A stretch of 30,052 nucleotides of DNA from positions 1 to 30,052 of the forward strand of contig JAICQC010000011.1 in the NCBI GenBank assembly GCA_025938055.1, read 5' to 3'. Both the position numbers and the translations under genes were made by a program. This stretch comes from Anaerolineales bacterium (GTDB lineage: Bacteria; Chloroflexota; Anaerolineae; Anaerolineales; Villigracilaceae). The notes under the pieces are model-generated. The model saw only the letters and a program-made list of their open reading frames with translations. It did no database searches and was not told the origin of the DNA. This document shows, piece after piece, positions 22,771 to 30,052 of this stretch. Each line of letters opens with the position of its first letter. Positions within the stretch are counted from its first letter, which is position 1.

Positions 22771-23886
22771 ATGACCGCATCTGCGAAAAGCAAACTACAT
22801 CAAATGACCCTGGAATTCCCAACGGACTACTGGAATGACTCTTGTTCGGAAGAGGAACTCACCTACGCAATCAGCCATGGAGCCGTGGGCGCGACATCAA
22901 ATCCAACCATCGTACACAGCGTTCTCAAGAAGGAATTGCACTTATGGGAAGACCGCATTCGAACCCTGATCTATGAGAATCCCACCTGGTCGGAGGTGGA
23001 GATCACATGGAAGCTGTTTGAAGAGATGGCCGTATATGGAGCCAGCTTCCTGTTGCCCATTTTTGAAGAATTCAACGGAAGGAAGGGTCGACTTTCCATA
23101 CAGACCAACCCGGCGCTCTATCGCGATGCCGCTGCGCTCACCGAACAAGCCGTGCGCTTTGGCAGTTTGGCACCCAATATGATCGTAAAAATTCCTGTCA
23201 CAAAGGCGGGAATACTAGCCATTGAAGATACGACTTATCGAGGGGTATCGATTAATGCCACCGTGAGTTTCAGCGTCCCGCAGGCGATTGCTGTTGCGGA
23301 AGCCGTGGAGCGTGGACTAAAGCGCCGCGTTGCGGAGGGACAGTCCATTGACGAAATGGCTCCAGTCTGCACTATCATGGTTGGTCGTACCGACGACTGG
23401 ATGAAGGTCGTAGCAAAGCGCGATGGGATCGACATCGATCCCTCCCATCTGGACTGGGCGGGGATTGCCTGCATGAAAAAAGCGTATGAGATCTACCAAC
23501 AGCGCGGCTATCGGGCTCGCCTGCTCTCGGCTGCCTATCGACACCTGGGACACTGGTCTGAGTTCATCGGAGGAGAACTGATCGTATCGATGCCCTATGA
23601 ATGGCAGTTGAAAGCCAATGCCAGCGACGTTGAAATCAGGGAATACATGAGCACGCCAGTGGACCCAAACATCGTTCAGGAGATGTATGAAAAGATCCCT
23701 GATTTCTGCCGCGCCTACGATGAAAACGGCATGACGGTCGATGAGTTCGATACCTATGGGGCAACCATCCGCACGTTACGCGGCTTCATTACCTCCGCAC
23801 ATGACCTGATGGCTGAGGTGCGCGACTTTATGCTGCCCAATCCCGATGTCAGGAATTCTGAAGCGCTAAATACGGTTAAACCTTAA
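22771..23886 (+). CDS. Transaldolase-family enzyme in the inositol operon
   Basis: An ATG directly after the iolB stop (22756) is in frame, but AAGGAG at 22759-22764 points to ATG 22771 as the true start, giving 371 residues. Counting from 22756, the transaldolase fold is shown by GATSNPTIV (45-53), the Schiff-base lysine in NMIVKIPVT (Lys145, matching VVKIPVT of small transaldolases), INATVSFSVPQA (166-177), TIMVGRTDDW and LLSAAYRHLGHW followed by a GGELIVSMPYEW loop. These are class I (lysine) aldolases that cut or transfer three-carbon units. It is longer than fructose-6-phosphate aldolase (~220) or TalB (~317). Its place between iolB and iolD, with no iolJ in the window, suggests it cleaves 2-deoxy-5-keto-gluconate 6-phosphate. 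That role is inference. Confidence 0.88.
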   Translation: MTASAKSKLHQMTLEFPTDYWNDSCSEEELTYAISHGAVGATSNPTIVHSVLKKELHLWEDRIRTLIYENPTWSEVEITWKLFEEMAVYGASFLLPIFEEFNGRKGRLSIQTNPALYRDAAALTEQAVRFGSLAPNMIVKIPVTKAGILAIEDTTYRGVSINATVSFSVPQAIAVAEAVERGLKRRVAEGQSIDEMAPVCTIMVGRTDDWMKVVAKRDGIDIDPSHLDWAGIACMKKAYEIYQQRGYRARLLSAAYRHLGHWSEFIGGELIVSMPYEWQLKANASDVEIREYMSTPVDPNIVQEMYEKIPDFCRAYDENGMTVDEFDTYGATIRTLRGFITSAHDLMAEVRDFMLPNPDVRNSEALNTVKP

Positions 23887-23909
23887 GCGTTCTTCACAAG
23901 GACAACCCT

Positions 23910-25772
23910 ATGGCAACCATTCGACTTACCACTGCCCAGGCAATCATCAGGTTCCTGAAGAATCAATACGTCCACCGCGATGGGCAGGAGAGCCAGTTCT
24001 TTGCAGGCGTGCTCGGAATCTTCGGTCATGGCAACGTGGCGGGGATTGGTCAGGCATTACAGGAAAATCCGGATTTTCCTTATATCCTTGTCCGAAATGA
24101 ACAGTCTGGAGTGCATCTGGCATGTGGGTTCGCCAAAATGAAAAACCGGATGCAGACGTTCGCCTGCACCTCTTCCATTGGCCCGGGCGCGACGAACATG
24201 ATCACGGGCGCGGCACTGGCGACCATTAATCGCCTGCCTGTGCTCCTGCTCCCGGGAGACATCTTTGCCCGCCGCAACGTAGCGCCCGTCCTCCAGCAGC
24301 TGGAATCACCGGGTACGCAAGACATCAGCGTCAACGACGCGTTCAAGCCGGTCAGCCGTTATTGGGATCGCATCTATCGTCCCGAGCAATTGATCACATC
24401 TCTGCCGGAAGTAATGCGCGTTCTTACCTCGCCGTCCGATACCGGCGCGGTCACGCTCGCCCTTCCGCAGGATGTCCAGGCGGAGGCATATGACTTCCCC
24501 GAGGAGTTGTTTGCACACCGGATGTGGCACATCCCGCGTGCGAGTTCGGACCGCTTCCTGTTTTCTCAAGCGGTAGATGCCATCCGCAAAAGCAAACAAC
24601 CAATGATCATCGCGGGGGGCGGCGTGCTGTACAGTGAAGCCAGTCAGGCATTGGCGCGCTTCGCCACGCAGACAGGTATCCCGGTTGGTGAGACGCAGGC
24701 GGGAAAAGGCTCACTTCCTTATGACCATCCTCAAAACATGGGCGCTATTGGCGCGACCGGCACATCAGCTGCCAATCGTCTGGCTGTTGATGCAGATCTC
24801 ATCATCGGCATTGGCACACGCTATTCCGACTTCACCACCGCTTCCAAGACCGCCTTCCAGAACCCTGACGTGCGCTTCATCAATATTAACGTTGCCGAAT
24901 TTGATTCCTTCAAGCATTCCGCCATTCCACTGACCGCCGATGCCCGCCTCACACTCGAAGAACTAGCAGAGGCGCTAAAGCAATACAAAGTTGATGACGA
25001 TTATCCATCTCGAATCTCCAGCCTCAAGCAGGAATGGGAGCGGGAAGTAGAGCGGTTATTCCACCTGAACAATCAACCGTTGCCTGCGCAAAGCGAGGTG
25101 ATCGGCGCGATATGGGAATCGGCGGAGCCGAAGGATGTCCTTGTATCTGCGGCGGGCAGTCACCCCGGTGACCTTCACAAATTATGGCGCACACATGAGC
25201 CCAATACCTATCATCTCGAATATGGTTATTCCTGTATGGGCTATGAAATTCCCGGCGCGATGGGCGTCAAACTGGCTGACCCGTCCCGCGAGGTCTACGC
25301 TTTTGTCGGTGACGGAACGTACCTGATGATGCCTTCCGAAATTGTGACCTCGGTGCAGGAGGGAGTCAAGATCATCATCGTGCTGGTGGACAATCACGGC
25401 TTCGCCAGTATTGGCGGATTAAGTCAAGCGCTGGGAAGCGGCGGGTTCGGCACACGTTTCCGAGCGCGGAATCAACAGACCGGGCAGCTGGAGGGCGAAT
25501 ATTTGCCTGTGGATTTTGCCGCGAACGCGCGCAGCCTGGGCGCGAATGCAATCAGCGCATGCAATATTGAAGAATTCAAACAGGCTTTGCAGGATGCTCG
25601 CAAAGCCACGAAGACGACGGTTATCGTGATCGAGACCGAGCGCGAGGTCCGCGTGCCTGGCTACGACTCATGGTGGGATGTGACTGTTGCCGAGACATCT
25701 ACAATTGATAGTGTAAAAGAGGCGCGAGCAGAGTACGAGGAAGCCTCGAAGAAGGAAAGGTATTTTTTATAG
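23910..25772 (+). CDS. iolD: 3D-(3,5/4)-trihydroxycyclohexane-1,2-dione acylhydrolase (IolD)
   Basis: IolD is a thiamine-diphosphate enzyme that opens the ring of trihydroxycyclohexane-1,2-dione to 5-deoxy-D-glucuronate. The 620-residue product has the three-domain layout of the family. The cofactor-activating glutamate is in RNEQSG (Glu64), the central domain has IIAGGGVLYSEA, and the TPP/Mg motif starts at GDGTY (467-471) and ends at Asn495 in VDNHG. The stretch ending GGLSQALGSGGFGTRF (501-516) is characteristic of IolD. The length is slightly below the ~637 of Bacillus subtilis IolD. AAGGA lies 7 nt before the ATG, 23 bp after the transaldolase-like gene. Confidence 0.95.
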   Translation: MATIRLTTAQAIIRFLKNQYVHRDGQESQFFAGVLGIFGHGNVAGIGQALQENPDFPYILVRNEQSGVHLACGFAKMKNRMQTFACTSSIGPGATNMITGAALATINRLPVLLLPGDIFARRNVAPVLQQLESPGTQDISVNDAFKPVSRYWDRIYRPEQLITSLPEVMRVLTSPSDTGAVTLALPQDVQAEAYDFPEELFAHRMWHIPRASSDRFLFSQAVDAIRKSKQPMIIAGGGVLYSEASQALARFATQTGIPVGETQAGKGSLPYDHPQNMGAIGATGTSAANRLAVDADLIIGIGTRYSDFTTASKTAFQNPDVRFININVAEFDSFKHSAIPLTADARLTLEELAEALKQYKVDDDYPSRISSLKQEWEREVERLFHLNNQPLPAQSEVIGAIWESAEPKDVLVSAAGSHPGDLHKLWRTHEPNTYHLEYGYSCMGYEIPGAMGVKLADPSREVYAFVGDGTYLMMPSEIVTSVQEGVKIIIVLVDNHGFASIGGLSQALGSGGFGTRFRARNQQTGQLEGEYLPVDFAANARSLGANAISACNIEEFKQALQDARKATKTTVIVIETEREVRVPGYDSWWDVTVAETSTIDSVKEARAEYEEASKKERYFL

Positions 25773-25878
25773 AGCTGACAACTGCAGGGAATGCCCGCAC
25801 CTCCGCGGCGATTGGAATGGTCACACTCTTTCATTGGACGAAACAGGTCCTGTCATGCGAAGCGAGGTTGAATAACAC
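25773..25878 (+). other. Spacer between iolD and iolA
   Basis: This 106-bp gap is the longest within the plus arm. It has an 11-bp inverted repeat ACAGG-T-CCTGT (25843-25853) and a weak GC-rich fold further left. No promoter hexamers are convincing, and the genes on either side are probably still cotranscribed. Confidence 0.35.
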
Positions 25879-27345
25879 ATGGAAATCTTAAACTATATCA
25901 ACGGTGAATGGATCAATCCTGAGAAAAATGAGTCTCTGGATGTGATCAATCCAGCAACAGGACAGATCATTGCAAAGACGCCGCTCGGAAGCAGAGCCGA
26001 CGTGGAAGCCGCGGCGAAGGCTGCCGCTGAGGCGTTCCCTGCCTGGCGGCAAACTCCCGTGCAGGACCGCGTGCAGTATCTGTTCAAACTGCGTGATCTG
26101 CTCAAAGCGAACCATGATGAGATTGCACGCATCATTACGGAGGAATGTGGCAAAACATTCGACGAGGCAAAAGCGGAGATGGTGCGAGCCATCGAGAACG
26201 TGGAAGTTGCCTGTGGCATGCCGATGCTAATGAAAGGCGAGTTGGTCGAAGATATTGCGTCCGGCATCGACGAGTTCATGATCCGGCAGCCCATTGGAGT
26301 CTGTGCCACCATCGCGCCTTTCAACTTTCCGGGCATGATCACGTTCTGGTATCTGCCGTATGCCATCGCGGCAGGTAATACATACATCGTGAAGCCTTCC
26401 GAAAAAGTGCCGATGACGATGCAGTTCATCTTCAGGCTCATCGAACAGGTTGGCTTTCCGAAGGGCGTCGTGAATCTGGTGAACGGCGCAAAGGAAGTTG
26501 TGGACGAAATTCTTGAGCACCCAGCCATCCGCGCTATTACCTTTGTGGGTTCGACGAACGTTGCCAAATATATTTATGCCACAGCCGCGGCAAACGGCAA
26601 GCGCGTCCAGGCTCAGGGTGGGGCGAAGAACCCTGTCATTGTGCTGCCGGATGCCGATATGGAAATGGCAACCAGGATCGTGGCTGATTCTGCCTTCGGA
26701 TGCGCGGGGCAGCGCTGTCTGGCTGTCTCGTTCGCAGTCACAGTGGCGGAGGCGCGCAATACGTTTACTGAGTTGATCTGTGATGCAGCTTCCAGCCGCG
26801 TGGTGGGCTATGGCTTGGATTCGGGTGTGCAGATGGGACCGCTGATCAACGCTGCGTCGAAGACACGCGTCGAGCAGTTGATCGGGCTCGGAGTCCAGGA
26901 GGGCGCCGTAATCCCGGTTGATGGGCGCGGAGCGATGGTCAAAGGCTACGAGGGCGGCCACTTCGTCAGACCCACGATCCTCTCCGACGTCCCGCGCGAA
27001 AGCGAGATCGCCAGGACGGAGATCTTTGGACCGGTGCTCAGTCTGATGCATGTCAACACGGTGGACGACGCAATCGAGCTGGTCAACAGCGGGCAATATG
27101 GCAATCAGGCGAGCCTGTTCACCTCCAGCGGATCGGCGGCGCGCAAGTTCCGTTACGAAGCACAGGCGGGCAATATCGGTATCAACATTGGTGTGGCTGC
27201 GCCGATGGCATTCTTTCCCTTCAGCGGGTGGAAGGATTCCTTCTTCGGCGACATGCATGGGCAGGGCATGGACGCGGTGGAGTTCTTTACCCAAAAGAAA
27301 GTGGTCGTGGAGAGATGGCCCAAAGAGTGGAGCAGGAAGTTCTAA
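25879..27345 (+). CDS. iolA: Methylmalonate/malonate-semialdehyde dehydrogenase, CoA-acylating
   Basis: This enzyme turns malonate semialdehyde (and methylmalonate semialdehyde) into acetyl-CoA (or propionyl-CoA) with NAD and CoA, the last step of inositol catabolism. The 488-residue product is an aldehyde dehydrogenase of the MMSDH type. The oxyanion Asn is in IAPFNFPG (Asn149), the NAD site includes [12 protein letters not shown], the MMSDH marker GGAKNP stands where other aldehyde dehydrogenases have the ELGGK glutamate, and the nucleophile is Cys280 in CAGQRCLA. The end carries [19 protein letters not shown], also typical. GAGG lies about 11 nt before the ATG, a weak site. Confidence 0.95.
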   Translation: MEILNYINGEWINPEKNESLDVINPATGQIIAKTPLGSRADVEAAAKAAAEAFPAWRQTPVQDRVQYLFKLRDLLKANHDEIARIITEECGKTFDEAKAEMVRAIENVEVACGMPMLMKGELVEDIASGIDEFMIRQPIGVCATIAPFNFPGMITFWYLPYAIAAGNTYIVKPSEKVPMTMQFIFRLIEQVGFPKGVVNLVNGAKEVVDEILEHPAIRAITFVGSTNVAKYIYATAAANGKRVQAQGGAKNPVIVLPDADMEMATRIVADSAFGCAGQRCLAVSFAVTVAEARNTFTELICDAASSRVVGYGLDSGVQMGPLINAASKTRVEQLIGLGVQEGAVIPVDGRGAMVKGYEGGHFVRPTILSDVPRESEIARTEIFGPVLSLMHVNTVDDAIELVNSGQYGNQASLFTSSGSAARKFRYEAQAGNIGINIGVAAPMAFFPFSGWKDSFFGDMHGQGMDAVEFFTQKKVVVERWPKEWSRKF

Positions 27346-27379
27346 ACTTCGATTTTGCTATCAACAAGGAGTCACTATT

Positions 27380-28297
27380 ATGAAAGTTGCAAATGCACCA
27401 TGTTCGTGGGGCGTGCTGGAGTTTGAACTCGAAGGCGAGGCGGTGGGATATACAAAGGTTTTGAATGAAATCGTCGAGACTGGCTATCAGGGCACCGAGC
27501 TCGGTGATTGGGGCTTCATGCCAACCAATCCGGTCCAGCTAAGTGAGGAAATCCGTTCGCGCGGGCTGACTCTGTTAGGCGCGTTCGTACCGGTGATGCT
27601 CAAAGATCCAGGAGCGCACGCCGCGGGAGTTGAAGAGGCGGTCCGTATCGCGCGGCTAATGGCGGAGGTGGAAGGTGACCTTCCCTTCATAGTTCTGTCG
27701 GATGACAATGGAAAAGTTCCCGAACGAACACAGAACGCCGGGCGCGTTCTGTGTGAGCACAGCCTGAGACAATCCGAGTGGATGATTTTTGCGGAAGGTG
27801 CGGAAAACATTGCTCGGGCAGTAAAGAAGGAAACAGGGTTGCGAACAGTTTTCCACCATCACTGTGCGGGGTATGTGGAGAGGCCGGTGGAAATTGACAT
27901 TCTCATGCGATCCACCGATCCAACCCTTCTGGGATTATGTTTCGATACAGGTCATTATCGCTTTGGCGGTGGAGATCCAATTTGCGGTCTGCGTGCTCAT
28001 AAGGACCGCATCTGGCATGTTCACTTCAAGGATTGTCACCCTGAAATCGCCGAACGATCACGGGTTGAAAAGTGGGATTACTTCACGTCTGTGCAGAATG
28101 GGATTTTCTGTGAGCTTGGCAAAGGGGATATCGACTTCCCACTGATCAAGGCTGAACTGGAAAAAATCGGTTATAACGGCTGGATCGTTGTCGAACAGGA
28201 TGTCCTCCCCGGAATGGGTAAGCCGAAGGAATCCGCACAACGCAACCGCGACTATCTGGCAAGCATCGGGCTGGAGTCTGCCGCTGTAAGAGCCTAA
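27380..28297 (+). CDS. iolE: Inosose dehydratase (IolE)
   Basis: IolE removes water from scyllo-inosose to give trihydroxycyclohexane-1,2-dione, the substrate of IolD. The start is ATG 27380 with AAGGAG 8 nt upstream; the frame is open further back but only as out-of-frame sequence over iolA. The 305-residue product is a xylose-isomerase-like TIM barrel. It opens KVANAPCSWGVLEF, as IolE proteins do, and has VFHHHCAGYVE (147-157), CFDTGHYRFGGGD (177-189), WHVHFKDC (212-219), GKGDIDFPLI and WIVVEQDVLP; the Asp, His and Glu residues in these form the metal site. It lies 34 bp after iolA. Confidence 0.94.
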   Translation: MKVANAPCSWGVLEFELEGEAVGYTKVLNEIVETGYQGTELGDWGFMPTNPVQLSEEIRSRGLTLLGAFVPVMLKDPGAHAAGVEEAVRIARLMAEVEGDLPFIVLSDDNGKVPERTQNAGRVLCEHSLRQSEWMIFAEGAENIARAVKKETGLRTVFHHHCAGYVERPVEIDILMRSTDPTLLGLCFDTGHYRFGGGDPICGLRAHKDRIWHVHFKDCHPEIAERSRVEKWDYFTSVQNGIFCELGKGDIDFPLIKAELEKIGYNGWIVVEQDVLPGMGKPKESAQRNRDYLASIGLESAAVRA

Positions 28298-28320
28298 ACC
28301 ACTGGGACAAGGAAACTATA

Positions 28321-29364
28321 ATGGCACAACAAAATAATCTCCGCTTCGGTATCATCGGCGCCGGGCGCATCGGTAAAATCCACGCCGGAAATGTAGCGAC
28401 CCGCGTTCCCGGGGTTGAAGTGGCAGCCATCGCAGATGTCGATCTGCAAGCCGCGCAGGCGTTAGCCGCCCACTTGCATGTTCCGGTCGCCTTGGAAGAT
28501 TACCATGTGATTCTCTCTGACCCGAGCATTGATGCTGTTGCGATCTGTTCTTCCACAGATACGCATGCAAAGATCATCATCGAGGCTGCACACGCGGGAA
28601 AACAGATTTTCTGCGAAAAACCAATTGCTCTCGATCTGGCCACGATCGACGCCGCGCTGGATGCTGTGGAAAAAGCCGGGGTAAAACTGCAGATCGGCTT
28701 CAACCGCCGCTTCGATCCGAACTTCCGCAGAGTTCATACGATGGTCGCCGAAGGCAAGATAGGTACTCCTCAGATTGTGCGGATCACCAGCCGGGACCCG
28801 GCTCCCCCGCCCATGTCCTATATCAAAGTCTCGGGTGGCATTTTCCTCGACATGACCATCCATGATTTCGACATGGCACGCTATTTGAGCGGCAGCGAAG
28901 TGGAGGAAGTCTACACTGCCGCGGGCGTGATGGTGGATCCTGCCATCGGCGAGGCAGGCGATGTGGATACCGCTGTCATTACCCTTCGCTTTGCCAATGG
29001 CGCGATCGGAACAATTGATAACAGCCGCAAGGCTGTCTATGGGTACGATCAGCGCGTGGAAGTCTTTGGCTCCGAGGGCATGGTACAGGCGCATAACAAT
29101 ACACCCGATAATGACGTGTATTTCAATGCCGATGGCGTTCATTCCGCCAAACCGCTGTACTTCTTCCTTGAACGTTATATGGAGTCATTCATTGTCGAGA
29201 TGAAGGAATTTGTTCAAAGCATTCGGGAAAACACTTCTCCTTTGGTAACCGGCATCGACGGGCGCATCCCGGTCGTCATGGGGATGGCAGCGAAAAAATC
29301 ATACCTGGAACATAGACCGGTCCGGTTGAGCGACATCACGGCCCCTGTTCTTCAGCCCAGTTGA
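28321..29364 (+). CDS. iolG: Inositol 2-dehydrogenase-like Gfo/Idh/MocA oxidoreductase
   Basis: IolG oxidises myo-inositol with NAD to scyllo-inosose, the entry step. The 347-residue product has the Rossmann motif GIIGAGRIGKIHA (10-22), the catalytic lysine in CEKPIAL (Lys100), the IolG-like GFNRRFDPNF (126-135) and the substrate-site pair in FLDMTIHDFDMARYL (Asp177, His181). Length and all motifs agree with bacterial IolG. It is the last gene of the plus arm, 23 bp after iolE, with AAGGA 7 nt before the ATG, and is followed by a strong terminator. A different stereoisomer as preferred substrate cannot be excluded. Confidence 0.93.
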   Translation: MAQQNNLRFGIIGAGRIGKIHAGNVATRVPGVEVAAIADVDLQAAQALAAHLHVPVALEDYHVILSDPSIDAVAICSSTDTHAKIIIEAAHAGKQIFCEKPIALDLATIDAALDAVEKAGVKLQIGFNRRFDPNFRRVHTMVAEGKIGTPQIVRITSRDPAPPPMSYIKVSGGIFLDMTIHDFDMARYLSGSEVEEVYTAAGVMVDPAIGEAGDVDTAVITLRFANGAIGTIDNSRKAVYGYDQRVEVFGSEGMVQAHNNTPDNDVYFNADGVHSAKPLYFFLERYMESFIVEMKEFVQSIRENTSPLVTGIDGRIPVVMGMAAKKSYLEHRPVRLSDITAPVLQPS

Positions 29365-29427
29365 ACTTTTCCTTTATGTGAGCGGCAAGATATAACAAGA
29401 TGCCGCAACGCGTTACTGACAAAAGAA

Positions 29428-29470
29428 GAACCCGGTCTCCGATGGATACAATTCATCGGAGACCGGGTTC
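29428..29470. terminator. Strong bidirectional terminator
   Basis: GAACCCGGTCTCCGATG (29428-29444) and CATCGGAGACCGGGTTC (29454-29470) form a perfect 17-bp stem with a 9-nt loop. AT-rich DNA follows on the plus strand (ATTAAATTTA) and TTCTTTTG on the minus strand. It sits between the convergent iolG and xdhC-like genes and can end both transcripts. Confidence 0.9.
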
Positions 29471-29563
29471 ATTAAATTTACGAGTCTTGTGCTATCTCAT
29501 TACGTTAGCAAATACGTGGAGCGCGGTGATGGCTGGCTGAGCATCGAAGACACGACGACGCTT

Positions 29564-30052
29564 CTAGTGTTGTAAATTCTGCGCTGCCACCACTTCTGAC
29601 ATGATCGATAGCGCAATTTCCTCCGGTGTACTGGCTCCGATATCGAGCCCAATGGGTCCGTGCAACCGATTCATTTGTGCATCCGTAAATCCCTCCTCCA
29701 GGAGTCGCTGGCGGCGTTTGGCTTGGGTGGTCTTACTCCCCAGTGCGCCAACATAGAAGGCGGGACTCGATAATGCGATTTTCAAGGCAGGGTCATCCAG
29801 CTTGGGGTCGTGTGTCAGCATGGCAATGGCTGTGGAGCGCGTGATCGGGATTTGTTGGAATGCTTCATCGGGCCATAATGGAATCAGGCGGTCCACATTA
29901 GGGAATCTTTCCTGACTGCCAAACGCGCTTCGCGGATCGATGACCACCGTTCGATAACCAAGCGTCTTTGCCAGACTCATTAGCGCGATAGTGATATGAA
30001 CTCCACCGACTGCGATGAGAGTGGGTGGCGGCAAAATGACTTCCATAAAGAC
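29564..30052 (-). CDS. XdhC/CoxI-family protein, C-terminal part (runs off the right edge)
   Basis: The minus-strand frame is open to the window edge (two more codons, Val-Phe, precede the first internal ATG at 30046), so the N-terminus lies outside. The visible 162 residues are the XdhC C-terminal Rossmann domain: ILPPPTLIAVGGVHITIALM, TVVIDPRSAFGSQERFPN, AIAMLTHDPKLDDPALKIAL, FYVGALGSKTTQAKR and LHGPIGLDIGASTPEEIALS, all standard for the family. XdhC proteins help insert the molybdenum cofactor into xanthine dehydrogenase or CO-dehydrogenase-type enzymes. A partner molybdenum hydroxylase would be expected beyond the window. It is convergent with the inositol operon and probably unrelated to it. 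Confidence 0.88.
   Translation of the reverse strand, partial: VFMEVILPPPTLIAVGGVHITIALMSLAKTLGYRTVVIDPRSAFGSQERFPNVDRLIPLWPDEAFQQIPITRSTAIAMLTHDPKLDDPALKIALSSPAFYVGALGSKTTQAKRRQRLLEEGFTDAQMNRLHGPIGLDIGASTPEEIALSIMSEVVAAQNLQH

Noticed and set aside
26227..27294. 355-codon minus-strand ORF across iolA
   Set aside because: It is antisense to the conserved dehydrogenase and rich in His/Arg, as expected of a shadow frame.
28462..29142. 226-codon minus-strand ORF across iolG
   Set aside because: Antisense to an intact oxidoreductase gene; no domain features.
29471..29575. Short open frame reading ...SKYVERGDGWLSIEDTTTLL...
   Set aside because: It looks protein-like but has no start signal, follows a strong terminator and overlaps the end of the xdhC-like gene; too short to call a gene remnant.

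Overview
The window looks like a piece of a Chloroflexota genome, probably class Anaerolineae. This is an inference from gene style, not a database match. The pointers are lipoprotein binding proteins with Thr/Glu/Ala/Pro-rich linkers after the lipid cysteine, a WD40-repeat lipoprotein, a MalT-like LuxR regulator, many GTG/TTG starts on regulators, and adjacent sugar-uptake operons each with its own LacI-type repressor. No rRNA, tRNA, CRISPR array or transposase gene was seen.

Positions 1-5800 are a mixed, partly decayed stretch. A MalT-like LuxR regulator runs off the left edge (minus). A small helix-turn-helix plus zinc-ribbon gene (407-803, plus) is broken by one extra G. An intact recD2 helicase follows (minus), then a frameshifted and C-terminally truncated fabH remnant (plus) and a WD40 lipoprotein gene (minus).

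Positions 5833-14687 form one minus-strand operon, read from the right: LacI regulator, sugar-binding lipoprotein, two MalF/MalG-type permeases, Gfo/Idh oxidoreductase, PIG-L deacetylase, BadF-type kinase, DegT/DnrJ/EryC1 aminotransferase. Its promoter (TTGACT-N17-TATACT) is followed at the start site by two tandem LacI-type operators. The enzyme set (deacetylate, oxidise, transaminate, phosphorylate) suggests use of an N-acetylated amino sugar or amino-cyclitol.

Positions 14875-29364 form a divergent inositol-catabolism locus. The minus arm encodes a binding protein of the Fe3+/hexose-phosphate (AfuA-like) type, a fused two-domain permease with an extra membrane block, an ATPase and a PfkB kinase. 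The plus arm encodes a LacI regulator, IolB, a transaldolase-family enzyme, IolD, IolA, IolE and IolG. Together they would take myo-inositol through scyllo-inosose, trihydroxycyclohexane-dione, 5-deoxyglucuronate and 2-deoxy-5-ketogluconate to malonate semialdehyde and acetyl-CoA. The usual IolC kinase and IolJ aldolase are absent from the window. The PfkB kinase and the transaldolase homologue sit where they would be expected and may replace them. The 387-bp divergent control region holds promoters both ways, an operator-like palindrome and a long inverted repeat. A strong bidirectional terminator at 29428-29470 separates the plus arm from a convergent, edge-truncated xdhC-like gene.

The most noteworthy points are the possible non-orthologous replacement of IolJ by a transaldolase homologue, the extra ~165-residue membrane block in the fused permease, the proposed link between an aminotransferase/deacetylase operon and inositol catabolism, the single-base lesion in the small HTH/zinc-ribbon gene, and the elaborate control DNA.
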